Under the pieces are notes generated by a model that did not search any database, was not told the origin of the DNA, and was given only the letters and a program-made list of their open reading frames with translations. Positions 20,719 through 29,602 of a stretch of 64,000 bases of DNA are shown here, piece after piece. The stretch is taken from assembly GCF_011049865.1 (NCBI RefSeq), contig NZ_DRGY01000049.1:1-64000 (forward strand). Reading direction: 5' to 3'. Position numbers and translations under genes: made by a program. Every line of letters starts with the position of its first letter. Position 1 is the first letter of the stretch. Origin of the DNA: Marinobacter antarcticus. GTDB taxonomy: Bacteria; Pseudomonadota; Gammaproteobacteria; Pseudomonadales; Oleiphilaceae.

Positions 20719-21102
20719 TCAGACGTTTCGGGTAACGTTAATGATTTTGAGATGGATATTGTTACGACCACGAATTGGCCACTCGATGGATTCGCCCACC
20801 GAAAGCCCGAGCAGTGCAGACCCTGCGGGTGCAAGAATTGAGATTTTACCTTCTCCGGTGCCCATTTCGTGTGGATACACCAGGGTCAGTTCCTGTTCCT
20901 GGCCGCTATCTTCATTCTTGAAGCGGACACTCGAATTCATCGTTACCACGTGTTCGGGCATTTCCGCGAGTGGCAAAAGTGTGGCGCGGCTCAACTCATC
21001 GTCCAGACCGTCTGCAATATCGGAATCTTTCTGTTTTTCGATCAGGGTTGTTAACCGATTAAAATCTTCTTCAGCAACCAGTATTGCCGGCATATCAGCC
21101 AT
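20719..21102 (-). CDS. rnk: Rnk-type regulator of nucleoside diphosphate kinase
   Basis: 127 residues of the Rnk/GreA C-terminal family: an N-terminal coiled-coil hairpin with an acidic patch (about 1-45) and a FKBP-like C-terminal domain (LTLVYPHEMGTGEGKISILAPAGSALLGLSVGESIEWPIRGR). Rnk binds RNA polymerase through the secondary channel. The start is MADMPAILVAEED, with TTGGAGG five bases upstream; the TTG four codons further upstream is part of that ribosome-binding site. Confidence 0.85.
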   Translation of the reverse strand: MADMPAILVAEEDFNRLTTLIEKQKDSDIADGLDDELSRATLLPLAEMPEHVVTMNSSVRFKNEDSGQEQELTLVYPHEMGTGEGKISILAPAGSALLGLSVGESIEWPIRGRNNIHLKIINVTRNV

Positions 21103-21480
21103 ACTAACCTCCAAGGCATAAATAAATAATTTGGAATTTCAGGATTTAGGCGCCGAATCCGGCGTTTTAAAAGCGGATTCAGCGAGAAACGAGAAAGGCA
21201 GACAACACACCAGCAGTACCTGCTTGTTGGCGGGCACTGTATTGATAAAAAGGAACGGACTCTGAGAAAAGTGTTCTCACAGGCTCACCTGATGCGTCGT
21301 TTCTGAATAAATAAAGGAGAAGCAGCAATATGGCCACTTCGGTCAATTTATAAGCTTTTGCCGGGTTCCACAAGCGAACCAGCGGAAAACGTAAGAAATA
21401 AAGCGTATAACGCCAAATTTGTTAGACTGACACCCTAGACATTTCACTCACAGCCCGCCCCAGGCAAGGAATTTCGTACC
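21103..21480. other. Intergenic region, no gene seen
   Basis: 378 bases between the divergent rnk and aminotransferase genes. The only sizeable frame (21179-21373, minus) has no ribosome-binding site or recognisable protein. The stretch is more AT-rich near 21390-21430 (AAGCGTATAACGCCAAATTT), probably the aminotransferase promoter region; no well-matched -35/-10 pair can be singled out. Confidence 0.35.
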
Positions 21481-22611
21481 ATGTCCAAATTATTTCCTTC
21501 TGTTGATCCCGACGGGTTGCTGGAATATTCGGTCGTTTTCAACGACCGTTCGCTAAACCATATGTCAGCACCCTTCCAGCAGGTAATGCGGGATATCTCC
21601 TCCACACTGCGGCAAGTATACAACGCCAAAGGCGCCGTGATTGTTCCCGGTGGTGGTAGTTTTGGCATGGAAGCCGTTGCTCGCCAGTTTGCCAATGATG
21701 AACATTGTCTGGTGGTTCGCAACGGTTGGTTCAGCTATCGCTGGTCGCAGATACTGGAAGCCGGCCGAATTACCGACAAGATAACCGTGCTCAAGGCCAA
21801 GGCTTTGGACGAAACGCCCCAGGCGGCCTATGCGCCAGTTCCCGCCGAGACAGTGGCAGAACGCATCAGGGCAGAAAAGCCCGCCGTTGTATTCGTTCCC
21901 CACGTTGAAACCGCTGCCGGCATTGTATTGCCAGACGCCTACCTGAAAACCATTGGTGACGCGGTAAAAGACGTCAACGGGCTGTTTGTGCTGGATTGCG
22001 TAGCCTCTGGCGCCCTGTGGGTTGATACCAAAGCCTGCGGCGTGGACGTTCTGATCACAGCGCCCCAGAAAGGCTGGAGCGCCTCGCCGTGTGCCGCGCT
22101 GATTACATTGAGCGAACGGGCCGTTGCCCGCATGGAAGAAACCACCAGCAGCAGTTTTGCGGCTGATTTGCGTAAATGGTCCCAGATAATGCAAACCTAC
22201 GAGTCTGGCAGTCATGGCTATCACGCAACCATGCCTACAGACACCTTGGTGATACTGCGTGACGCCATGCTTGAGACTCTGAAAACCGGCCCGGAATTGC
22301 TCTACCAGCGCCAAACGGAGCTTGGCAAACAGGTGCGCGAGCTGTTTTACAGCGCCGGCTTCAACAGCGTTGCGGCGCCTGGTTTTGAGTCATCCAGCGT
22401 GGTGGTTCTGCACACCGACAACATAAACATTCACAACACCAGCCTCTTCCGCGAGCAGGGCGTGCAAGCCGCCGCTGGCGTGCCACTGATGTGCGACGAG
22501 CCAGAGGGCTTTCGAACGTTCCGGATCGGGTTGTTTGGTCTTGAGAAGCTGAATAACGTGGATCGAACGGTGAAGAATCTGCGGGTGGCTTTGGAGGCTA
22601 TTCAGGGTTGA
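21481..22611 (+). CDS. Class V aminotransferase (alanine/serine-glyoxylate type)
   Basis: 376-residue PLP enzyme of the class V fold. It starts FNDRSLNHMSAPFQQVM, has the cofactor-binding stretch PGGGSFGMEAVARQF (about 57-70), the PLP aspartate region FVLDCVASGALW and the Schiff-base lysine in LITAPQKGWSASP (Lys197). The C-terminal domain RIGLFGLEKLNNVDRTV matches alanine- or serine-glyoxylate aminotransferases. Substrate choice cannot be read from sequence. It stands alone, with an upstream hydrophobic stretch of no coding potential. Confidence 0.88.
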   Translation: MSKLFPSVDPDGLLEYSVVFNDRSLNHMSAPFQQVMRDISSTLRQVYNAKGAVIVPGGGSFGMEAVARQFANDEHCLVVRNGWFSYRWSQILEAGRITDKITVLKAKALDETPQAAYAPVPAETVAERIRAEKPAVVFVPHVETAAGIVLPDAYLKTIGDAVKDVNGLFVLDCVASGALWVDTKACGVDVLITAPQKGWSASPCAALITLSERAVARMEETTSSSFAADLRKWSQIMQTYESGSHGYHATMPTDTLVILRDAMLETLKTGPELLYQRQTELGKQVRELFYSAGFNSVAAPGFESSSVVVLHTDNINIHNTSLFREQGVQAAAGVPLMCDEPEGFRTFRIGLFGLEKLNNVDRTVKNLRVALEAIQG

Positions 22612-22725
22612 AGTAATGCGTCTCTCAGCTCGATGTCAAATTGTCTTGGGATTGACTCCGAATCGTCATAGTGCCGCTTTAAGGTGTGTTGAAAATACAA
22701 TCACATCGGACACTCTGAGGCGGCT

Positions 22726-24429
22726 ATGGACTTTCGAAAATCTCTTCTTGCTTTGGCTATCACGGGCTCAATCATCGCGCTGGCAGGCTGCAAAAACAAC
22801 GGCGACAGCACTACGGCTACCGACGGCGCAGCCGGTAACAGCAATAAGCTGATTGAGCTGAGTGTATTGGGCACCTATGCCAGCGGCGCGTTCGACCAGA
22901 GCGCTGCAGAAATCGTTGCCCATGACGCGATCAATCAGCGCGTGTTCGTGATTAACGCTAACGATTCGAGCGTAGACGTGCTGGATATCAACGATCCGAA
23001 AATGCCAACCAAGCTTGGCACCATCGATGCCAGTGCAGAAGGCGCATCGGCTAACAGCGTTGCGGTATACGGCGCCCTTGTCGCCGTGGCTATTGAAGCG
23101 ACGGTGAAACAGGACAACGGAAAAGTCGTGTTCTACAACACCACCGATCTGAACAAGGTAGGAGAGGTGACCGTTGGGGCGCTGCCAGATATGGTCACCT
23201 TTACTCGTGACGGCAAGGCCTTGCTGGTCGCCAACGAAGGCGAACCCAGTGGTGACTACGGGAACGACCCGGAAGGCTCCGTCAGCATCATCGATCTTTC
23301 CAGTGGTGCTGGCGCAGCGACGGTAACCACTGCAGACTTCACAACGTTTAACGCCCAGCGGGCAGACTTGATGGCGAAGGGCGTGCGAGTGTTCGGGCCG
23401 GGGTCTACCCTGGCTCAGGACCTGGAGCCGGAATACATCGCCGTATCCCTGGACAACAAAACCGCCTGGATCACGCTTCAGGAGAACAACGCGGTGGCCG
23501 AACTGGACATTGCCGCAGGTGAAATTACCGCCATCCTGCCACTCGGGTTCAAAGACCACAGCATTCCCGGCAATGAACTGGATGCCAGCAACAAAGACGA
23601 CGGAATTAACGTCCGCAACTGGCCGGTGCTTGGCATTTACAGCCCGGACTCTATCGCCAGCTACGGCTATAACAGCGAGACCTATTATGTTACCGCCAAC
23701 GAAGGCGACTCACGAGATTACGACGGTTTCAGCGAGGAATTCCGAGTTGCCGATCTGACTCTGGATGCAACTGCGTTCCCGAACGCCGCTGAGCTTCAAA
23801 AAGACGCCAACCTCGGGCGCCTGAACGTCACATCTACCCTTGGCTACGGAAGCTCGTGCGACCCGAGCAATCCTGCAAACGTGGCTCTCATCGGTGGTAA
23901 GTACGACACCGCGTACGTGGAGACGACCTGCGTTTACGAGAAGCTATACGCCTACGGTGCACGCTCCTTCTCGATCTGGTCGGCGGACGGCACCCAGGTT
24001 TTCGACAGCGGCAGCGAGTTCGAGCGCATAACCGCTAATCGGATTCCGGACAACTTCAACGGAAACAACGACGAAAATTCCTTTGATAACCGTTCCGACG
24101 ACAAAGGTCCGGAGCCGGAAGCCATCACCACAGGGCAGATTGGCGACCAGACATTTGCCTTCATTGGCCTTGAGCGCGCCGGCGGCATCATGGTGTACAA
24201 CGTGACGGATCCCCGGAAGCCGGAGTTTGTGCAATATCTCAACAACCGGAATTTTTCGGTATCACAAGCCGATCTGGAAAATGGAATGGCGGGGGATCTG
24301 GGGCCGGAAGGAATGGCGTTTATCCCGGCAGAGGACAGCCCTAACGGCAAACCTGTGCTGGTAGTGGGTAATGAAGTGAGTGGCACCACGACTCTTTACG
24401 GCATTGAGGTGGTTGTTTCTAAACCGTAA
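22726..24429 (+). CDS. Choice-of-anchor I family lipoprotein
   Basis: 567-residue exported protein with a lipoprotein signal (LALAITGSIIALAGC, Cys about residue 23). The body is a beta-propeller-like choice-of-anchor I domain often annotated as alkaline phosphatase-like: VFVINANDSSVDVLDI, LLVANEGEPSGDYGNDPEGSVSII, ITLQENNAVAELDI, YYVTANEGDSRDYDGFSEE, FIGLERAGGIMVYNV and LVVGNEVSGTT. Similar proteins carry LPXTG or PEP-CTERM anchors in other lineages; here the anchor is N-terminal lipid. The catalytic role is unproven. It ends just before a bidirectional terminator. Confidence 0.85.
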   Translation: MDFRKSLLALAITGSIIALAGCKNNGDSTTATDGAAGNSNKLIELSVLGTYASGAFDQSAAEIVAHDAINQRVFVINANDSSVDVLDINDPKMPTKLGTIDASAEGASANSVAVYGALVAVAIEATVKQDNGKVVFYNTTDLNKVGEVTVGALPDMVTFTRDGKALLVANEGEPSGDYGNDPEGSVSIIDLSSGAGAATVTTADFTTFNAQRADLMAKGVRVFGPGSTLAQDLEPEYIAVSLDNKTAWITLQENNAVAELDIAAGEITAILPLGFKDHSIPGNELDASNKDDGINVRNWPVLGIYSPDSIASYGYNSETYYVTANEGDSRDYDGFSEEFRVADLTLDATAFPNAAELQKDANLGRLNVTSTLGYGSSCDPSNPANVALIGGKYDTAYVETTCVYEKLYAYGARSFSIWSADGTQVFDSGSEFERITANRIPDNFNGNNDENSFDNRSDDKGPEPEAITTGQIGDQTFAFIGLERAGGIMVYNVTDPRKPEFVQYLNNRNFSVSQADLENGMAGDLGPEGMAFIPAEDSPNGKPVLVVGNEVSGTTTLYGIEVVVSKP

Positions 24430-24512
24430 TCTCGTTTCGTTTGCCAAGCAGGTTTTTGTCGTAGAGCAAGCGCTGTCATTCAACTAACGGAGTATCTTTT
24501 CCCCAGGCACAA

Positions 24513-24540
24513 AAAAAGGTCGCCACCCGGCGACCTTTTT
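24513..24540. terminator. Bidirectional intrinsic terminator
   Basis: AAAAA, stem GGTCGCC (24518-24524), loop ACCC, stem GGCGACC (24529-24535), TTTTT. A-rich on one side and T-rich on the other, it can end both the rightward choice-of-anchor I gene and the leftward phasin-like gene. Confidence 0.9.
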
Positions 24541-24557
24541 ATTCACCCGTTCTGCTA

Positions 24558-25058
24558 TCAGGCAGAAGCGGGTGTCTTCTTCGTAGAGCTCTTACTTGCA
24601 GTCGGCTTCTTGGTGTTGACCTTGTGCTTGGTAGACTGCGCAACACTGGTCACTTCATCAGCGGCGTCAGCTGCGGCTTCAGACACTGTGTCCGATCCCT
24701 TAGCTACTTTGTGCTTGGAAGACTGCGCTACGCTGGTTACGTCATCGGCTGCGTCAGATACAGCTTCTGAAACCGCGTCGGCGCCGTCAGCCGCTTCTTT
24801 CTCGAGTTTTGAAGCGATGTCAGCTGCAAAGCTGCCCATGCGCAGGTTGAGGCTACGAAGCTGCTCGAACAGTGTCTCACTGTAGCCGTAGTAACGTGTG
24901 CGCAAGGATTTGACGCTGTATTCACGAGCGCCAGATTCCAACTTCTCAGCGTACGCGAAAGGCTTGGCAGATAGCTTCTTCTGTTGCTCTTCTGCGGCAT
25001 TGATGCCTTTTTCGACAATTTCCTGAATCTGTTGCTGATACGTTTTAAGTTTACCCAT
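24558..25058 (-). CDS. Phasin-like protein with duplicated Ala/Lys-rich tail
   Basis: 166 residues. The N-terminal about 90 residues are amphipathic helix with a phasin-like layout (QEIVEKGINAAEEQQKKL, YYGYSETLFEQLRSLNLRMGSFAADIASKL). The tail holds two near-copies of a unit of the form SEAxxDAADxVTSVAQSxKHKV (about residues 98-118 and 126-146), ending in a Lys/Thr/Ser-rich basic stretch similar to histone-H1-like PhaF tails. A role on storage granules (PHA or wax ester) or nucleoid contact is inferred. Start MGKLKTYQQQ is set by CCAGGAGAAT just upstream. Confidence 0.6.
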   Translation of the reverse strand: MGKLKTYQQQIQEIVEKGINAAEEQQKKLSAKPFAYAEKLESGAREYSVKSLRTRYYGYSETLFEQLRSLNLRMGSFAADIASKLEKEAADGADAVSEAVSDAADDVTSVAQSSKHKVAKGSDTVSEAAADAADEVTSVAQSTKHKVNTKKPTASKSSTKKTPASA

Positions 25059-25286
25059 TTTGATTCTCCTGGTTTGCTGGTGATCGCTTTGGTTGAAGAA
25101 GAATTCACCACGCGAATGTATTTGCGGGAATCCGTCTGACTTCAAGCTATGGATCTACAGTACGGTGAAAAATTAGAGTGTTCATACTAGAACGCAGAAA
25201 AATCAGAAAAGATAATAAATGGTTTTTTCGCCAGCTTGCGCCGAGCCTGGTGTTCGGAAAGTATTGGTACTCAAAACACGAACATG

Positions 25287-25313
25287 AAAAAGGGCAGCGA
25301 ATGCTGCCCTTTT
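25287..25313 (-). terminator. Intrinsic terminator of PEP-CTERM gene
   Basis: Stem AGGGCAGC (25291-25298), loop GAAT, stem GCTGCCCT (25303-25310), flanked by A4/T3 runs. It lies 25 bases past the leftward PEP-CTERM stop. On the minus strand the stem is followed by a run of five T residues. Confidence 0.8.
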
Positions 25314-25337
25314 AAAAACGTAGTTCAGGTAGTGCAA

Positions 25338-25967
25338 TCAGGCGCGGCGGCGACGGGCAGCCATCAAGCCAAGCAGGCCAGCGCCAAGCAGGCCAAGGGT
25401 GCCCGGCTCAGGCACTGTTGCGGTCACTTTTACATCATCCAGAAAGTTACCAATCGTGCCAGTCAAAGGATTCACAGAGGTGAACCTGATAGTCGTAGTT
25501 GTGTCTGCGGCTACGAACGAATTTGAAAATATGCTCCAACCATCGGTCGTGTGGTCGTCTAGGAGCCAGTCCAGCGAATTTGCACCCGAAATGACATCGA
25601 AAGAGAACGTCTCTTGGTCGTTAGCGCGCGCTCGATAGGCAAAGCTGATGTCGTAGGACTGGTTGGTAACGGTCACAAATTCCTGGTAAATGCTGAACGC
25701 AATACCTGAGCCAGGATGAGCATTCAGCTCGGCAAACTGGTCGCCCTCGGCGGCGGTTACGCCGTTATAGTCGTTCCAGATTTCGAATCTTTCATTATTG
25801 GCATCGGCTTCCCATCCTGCTATGTCAGTAAACGATTGCCAGCTGTTCGCAGAGATAACGTCATCTTCAAAACTGCCATTCTGAATAAGATTGGCACTGG
25901 CAGGTGCGGCAAGGACAAGAGAGAGGCTTAAAGCACTGAGCGCGGCGATGCGGTTGAATAAAGACAT
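25338..25967 (-). CDS. PEP-CTERM sorting domain protein
   Basis: 209-residue secreted protein. Signal peptide about 1-25 (cleaved near APASA-N). The central domain LIQNGSFEDD ... ISFAYRARANDQETFSFDV ... GNFLDDVKVTAT resembles the DUF642/carbohydrate-binding jelly-roll family. The C-terminus is a full PEP-CTERM signal: VPEPGTLGLLGAGLLGLMAARRRR (PEP motif, hydrophobic helix, Arg cluster). Such proteins are processed by exosortase in exopolysaccharide-producing bacteria; no exosortase gene is present in this window. Confidence 0.88.
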   Translation of the reverse strand: MSLFNRIAALSALSLSLVLAAPASANLIQNGSFEDDVISANSWQSFTDIAGWEADANNERFEIWNDYNGVTAAEGDQFAELNAHPGSGIAFSIYQEFVTVTNQSYDISFAYRARANDQETFSFDVISGANSLDWLLDDHTTDGWSIFSNSFVAADTTTTIRFTSVNPLTGTIGNFLDDVKVTATVPEPGTLGLLGAGLLGLMAARRRRA

Positions 25968-26349
25968 AAGTTCTTCCTTAACTACGTTGTTTTACAGGAT
26001 GCTTAAAAAATGCAAACTTAATGCCAGAAAAATTTTATTCTTTTATTTCAACGTTCTGAAAGTTTCAAGCCGCGGCTGTGAGGAGGCATGTGTATATTTA
26101 TCTGACACTCTCGATGGCTGGCAATTATGCTCTGGTCTGGGTGGCGCGGACCATTGCGGATGTGATTTAGGCTAATGTCAGTGTTTTCGGGGCTTGGCGT
26201 GCGTTGGTGCCGTTGTTGCGCGAGCTTGTCTTGGGACGATCGGTCATTATTGAGTGGCTCGCGAAGTCGCTCAATCGGACGGCTGATCGGCTTTGGCATC
26301 ACACTGCGTGAAACACCGCTTGCGTTTGTCGGGCCACAGAGTAAGTCGG
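25968..26349. other. Intergenic region, left border of accessory island
   Basis: 382 bases between the PEP-CTERM and ccdA-like genes (both leftward). Frames on both strands here are short or broken by stops and none resembles a known protein. The stretch from about 26090 reads like decayed coding sequence in the + frame (ALVWVARTIADVI, stop, then a further open piece to about 26310), but I cannot name it. No copy of the tRNA-Arg 3' end was found here. Confidence 0.3.
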
Positions 26350-27072
26350 TCATCCCAGACGAGCGAGTGCCGGAAACAGGTCAATCATCCAGAGGGTTAA
26401 TCGGGTCATCTGGCCGGTTAACACCATCACGCCCATGAAAATTAGCACCAAGCCTGCCAGCGCTCTCAACAGCCGGCTCCAACGACTGAGCCAGCGCACT
26501 CGCTCCCGAAAGTGCTCAATGAACAGCGCTGTTCCGAGGAACGGCAGTGCCAGGCCCAGCGAATACACCGCAAGATATAACATGCCCGTTTCGGCGTTGG
26601 CGTGGGTGGAGCTTAGGGCTAGTATGGCTCCGAGTATGGGGCCGATGCAGGGCGTCCAGCCGACGGCGAACGCCACGCCCAGCAAAAAGGCTGCCGTGGG
26701 GCGACCACCTTGCAGTGTTTGCCCCAGGCGCCAATCCCGTTGCAGCGAAGGCATGCTCCACCAGCCAAGCATGAACAGGCCCATCAGCACAATCAGTGCC
26801 CCTGCAACTACGTTGGCTTCCCGTCGGTAGGCCATCAGCCACTGCCCCAGGAGACTGGCGCTTGCGCCCAGCGCGACGAAAATCACGCTGAACCCGAGCA
26901 CAAAACAAAAGCTCAGCCACAATGCTTTCAGACGATTGGAGGTTTCATTCACCGCTCCGCCGGTAACGACGGACAAGTAGCCGGGTACGAGGGGCAGTGT
27001 GCAAGGTGAAAAGAAGGACACCAGGCCGCCCAAAAATGCGGCCAGGATGCCCCAGGTTGCAAGATCTGGCAT
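26350..27072 (-). CDS. CcdA-type cytochrome c biogenesis / thiol-transfer membrane protein
   Basis: 240-residue membrane protein with six helices of the CcdA (DsbD beta-domain) family, which moves reducing equivalents from cytoplasmic thioredoxin to periplasmic proteins. The two redox cysteines are in the first and fourth helices: FFSPCTLPLVPGY and GWTPCIGPILGA. Start ATG has GGAG seven bases upstream. It is the last gene of the leftward cluster with cytochrome c, the BNR protein and DUF411, so its clients may be these exported metal-related proteins rather than the general Ccm system. Confidence 0.88.
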   Translation of the reverse strand: MPDLATWGILAAFLGGLVSFFSPCTLPLVPGYLSVVTGGAVNETSNRLKALWLSFCFVLGFSVIFVALGASASLLGQWLMAYRREANVVAGALIVLMGLFMLGWWSMPSLQRDWRLGQTLQGGRPTAAFLLGVAFAVGWTPCIGPILGAILALSSTHANAETGMLYLAVYSLGLALPFLGTALFIEHFRERVRWLSRWSRLLRALAGLVLIFMGVMVLTGQMTRLTLWMIDLFPALARLG

Positions 27073-27108
27073 TCAAGAACTCCAAAATCGGTGGTTTTCC
27101 GGGTAGGG

Positions 27109-27537
27109 CTACTGGCTTTCTGTCTTTTGGTAATCCCGTTGTTCCTCCGTCCAGAGTGTTTTCAGGTAATCAATGACTGACTGGATCTCCTGAGCGGTCA
27201 TCTGCTTCCCGAAGGCCGGCATCGTCAACCGATCGGATTTATTAAACGGGTGTCGCCACCCGTTCGCAATCATCTTAAATAGCATGGCATCGCTGTGGCG
27301 CCAGGTGTGGCCGGTTTCATCATGAGGCGGCGGGGGAATTTCCCCCTTCTCATCCGGTTTTTTCCAGTTGGCAGCGCCTTCACCCTGCCGTCCATGGCAA
27401 GCAGCGCAGTATTGCTCATAAATCTGTCTGCCCTGGGCGACTCCCGTCGGTGCACTTTCCGAACTCCCAGGCCCGCCCGAGGCGTCGGCAAAGACCGGCG
27501 CGGCGAGCAGGACTAGCGAGTAGACCCACTTATTCAT
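27109..27537 (-). CDS. Class I c-type cytochrome
   Basis: 142-residue periplasmic monohaem cytochrome c. Signal peptide about 1-17, haem motif CAACH (Cys44, Cys47, His48) and an axial-Met candidate in RLTMPAFGKQM. The tail ITYLKTLW-like segment (IDYLKTLWTEEQ) is typical of single-domain cbb3-type cytochromes. The ATG overlaps the preceding gene by eight bases, so the start MNKWVYSLVLLAAP is preferred over the longer open frame. Its function in the metal cluster is unknown; electron transfer to a copper or sulfur oxidase is conceivable. Confidence 0.88.
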   Translation of the reverse strand: MNKWVYSLVLLAAPVFADASGGPGSSESAPTGVAQGRQIYEQYCAACHGRQGEGAANWKKPDEKGEIPPPPHDETGHTWRHSDAMLFKMIANGWRHPFNKSDRLTMPAFGKQMTAQEIQSVIDYLKTLWTEEQRDYQKTESQ

Positions 27538-28384
27538 GGACAGGCGTCCACTGGTCAGCGCCACCACGGGCAAGCAGGCTCCCGTTTGCCGTGCCCACCA
27601 CAAGTCCTTGTGACGGCGAGAAGGCAAGGGCTGTTACGGATTGGGGAGTCTTCAGGCTTATCCAGGTTTCGCCACCATCTGCGCTGTGATGAAGCTGGCC
27701 CTCGATCACCGCGTAAACGTTTTCCGGGGCAGCCGGGTCATAGCCAATTGCGGAAACAGTGCCACGCAGGTCTCCCGCATCGCCCCAGAAGCAAAAACAG
27801 TCCATGGACCTTGAGACACCACGGGTAGTAGCTGCAAATAGCCAGCCACTTTCCATGCTGCCGGGCATGTCCGAGTGCAGGAATGCCAGCACCGGTTCCG
27901 GGGGACCGCTGTCCACTCTAACCCACTTGGCGCCACCGTCCCTGGACCGGAACATGCCATCCTTCCCAAGGTATGCGTAGAGCGTTCCGGGTTGTGTGGC
28001 GTGAGCGGCCATGGCAGTGACCCCGAGATCGGGCAAAGTATCGTTGAGGGACTGCCAGCTCTCACCGGCACTGTCGTACCGCCACACGCCCAGCCCCGGA
28101 CCGGCTACGTAGATGCTTCCATCCGCACCTCTGGCCATGGAGGTGGGTTGAGCCCCCTGGTCGGTTGCCGGTAGCGCGATCTCGGTCAAAGTTCCGTCTT
28201 CAATGGCAAAGAGATCACTGCCCTGCAGCACCAGGAGGGCGCCTGATGAGCTGATCGTCAGAGAAGTCACTGGTTGGGCGTCGTCTGCAGATTGGGCTTG
28301 AGCCAGCGCTGGCAGCAAGATTGCCAGCGTGAGCAAGCACAACCTCCAGGCCGCCCTGGTCGTAGAATGAACAATCGCTCTCAT
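27530..28384 (-). CDS. BNR/sialidase-like repeat protein (F510_1955-type)
   Basis: 284 residues; signal peptide (CLLTLAILLPALAQAQ) then beta-propeller-like repeats with Asp-box-like turns (SRDGGAKW, SADGGETW) separated by about 40-60 residues. It resembles the glycosylhydrolase-like exported proteins named F510_1955, commonly found next to DUF411 and copper genes. It has no clear active-site signature for glycoside hydrolysis, so a structural or binding role is as likely. Start chosen at MRAIVHSTTRAAW, the last Met before the signal peptide, 11 bases after the DUF411 gene. Confidence 0.7.
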   Translation of the reverse strand: MRAIVHSTTRAAWRLCLLTLAILLPALAQAQSADDAQPVTSLTISSSGALLVLQGSDLFAIEDGTLTEIALPATDQGAQPTSMARGADGSIYVAGPGLGVWRYDSAGESWQSLNDTLPDLGVTAMAAHATQPGTLYAYLGKDGMFRSRDGGAKWVRVDSGPPEPVLAFLHSDMPGSMESGWLFAATTRGVSRSMDCFCFWGDAGDLRGTVSAIGYDPAAPENVYAVIEGQLHHSADGGETWISLKTPQSVTALAFSPSQGLVVGTANGSLLARGGADQWTPVHE

Positions 28385-28394
28385 GGGTCCAGCC

Positions 28395-28907
28395 TCAATA
28401 ATCGTTGTGTTCGCGGAACACGCTTTGCTGGCCGTTGGCACGGAAGGCGATGACCTGGTAATCCTCCTTCTTGCCGGTTTCCATGCCGGGGCTGCCCTGA
28501 ACCATGCCGGGCACCGAAAGCCCTAATGTATTGAACTGGGGGTTTTCCAGGTAAGCGACAATATCATCTGCTGGCACATGCCCCTCAATCACCACGTCAC
28601 CGATCAACGCGGTGTGGCAGGAAGCCATTTCACGCGGCACGCCATATTGCTGCTTGATCTCGTTAATATTGTCGGTTTCTATAATGGTGGTCTCAAAGCC
28701 ATTGGCCTTAAGATGTTCAGCCCAGGACTGGCAGCAGCTGCAACTGGGGCTCTTATAGATTGTGATGGCCGGACCAGATGTGTCAGCGGCGGCCATAGAG
28801 GTCGATGATTCGGTGGGTTCATCAGCCTGCATCGCCAGAGTGGTGGCGCCGGCGGCGAGAACGATGGCGGCCACACCGGTATACAGGGCAAGCTTTTTGG
28901 TCTTCAT
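28395..28907 (-). CDS. DUF411 metal-related exported protein
   Basis: 170 residues. Signal peptide or anchor helix about 1-28, then a DUF411 domain that starts ITIYKSPSCSCCQSWAEHL (Cys56, Cys58, Cys59) and includes MASCHTALIGDVVIEGHVPADDI. DUF411 proteins have a thioredoxin-like fold and are repeatedly found in copper and other metal resistance clusters; copper binding is likely but not shown here. It is the second gene of the leftward cluster, 134 bases after the small exported Cys protein. Confidence 0.85.
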   Translation of the reverse strand: MKTKKLALYTGVAAIVLAAGATTLAMQADEPTESSTSMAAADTSGPAITIYKSPSCSCCQSWAEHLKANGFETTIIETDNINEIKQQYGVPREMASCHTALIGDVVIEGHVPADDIVAYLENPQFNTLGLSVPGMVQGSPGMETGKKEDYQVIAFRANGQQSVFREHNDY

Positions 28908-29041
28908 AGTAAATCCTCGATTGGTTTGGTCATGATCAGCACAAGGCCCGTGACGAACGAAAGCACGGATCTTTTTACAAAATCGTTGTAAGAAATAACG
29001 TCAATGACTTTGCCTCAATGGGCAAAAATACGAGTTACAAC

Positions 29042-29425
29042 TCAGGAGTGGTGTTCTGGAGGGGGCGTAGTAGAGGCCAGGAACGGATCCTGATAAAGGG
29101 CCGCTCGGGCGGTCAATACCGGCTGGGAGCCGGTATCGGTTAAGCCTATGGATTTCTCAGGTAAGAGAGCGAAGCTGACGTTGACGCCACATTTGCTCAG
29201 CCCGCTGACGCTCGGACAGACCATATCCGGGACTGAGGCACAACTATCTTCAGTGTCTGATGAGGAGTTGGCGTTTTCAACCTGGGCTATCATCATGGAA
29301 CCACAATCTGTCCTCTCAGCACTCACTTGGCTGTCCGCTATGTTGGCCATAGCTAACGCCGGCCCGCTTATCACCATAAGCAGTGATAGCAGCGCAGAAA
29401 TGAATTGGCGGGTCGTTGCGGTCAT
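29042..29425 (-). CDS. Small exported Cys-containing protein
   Basis: 127 residues from the ATG at 29425 (an upstream TTG or GTG start is possible). Signal peptide about 1-24 (SALLSLLMVISGPALAMA), then four cysteines spread over TDCGSM, DSCASV, MVCPS and SKCGVN, and a Pro/His-rich end (TTPPPEHHS). No named family is certain; the layout is like the DUF2946-type and CopL-type small secreted proteins of copper clusters. A protein of similar layout is encoded on the other side of the merR gene at 31389-31718. Confidence 0.55.
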   Translation of the reverse strand: MTATTRQFISALLSLLMVISGPALAMANIADSQVSAERTDCGSMMIAQVENANSSSDTEDSCASVPDMVCPSVSGLSKCGVNVSFALLPEKSIGLTDTGSQPVLTARAALYQDPFLASTTPPPEHHS

Positions 29426-29602
29426 CCTGATCTCAAGCACCAAGCAGTGAAGGTTCGAGGCTGTGACACACAGCTCGTCTTTGAGTTCACCAAATCCTAG
29501 CAGTTTTTTATTTCAATGACACGACTACTTCGGTGTCTGAATTAGTGAGGCAAATTCATTCTGGCGTTTATGATTTTTCAATTACGAGTCGTTCAAAAGC
29601 TA

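Noticed and set aside
21179..21373. 64-residue minus-strand frame between rnk and the aminotransferase
   Set aside because: No ribosome-binding site, weak composition and no recognisable protein; hydrophobic stretch is likely chance.
26048..26353. 101-residue minus-strand frame at the island's left border
   Set aside because: Arg/Pro/Ser-rich low-quality sequence without motif; stretches into the ccdA-like gene end.
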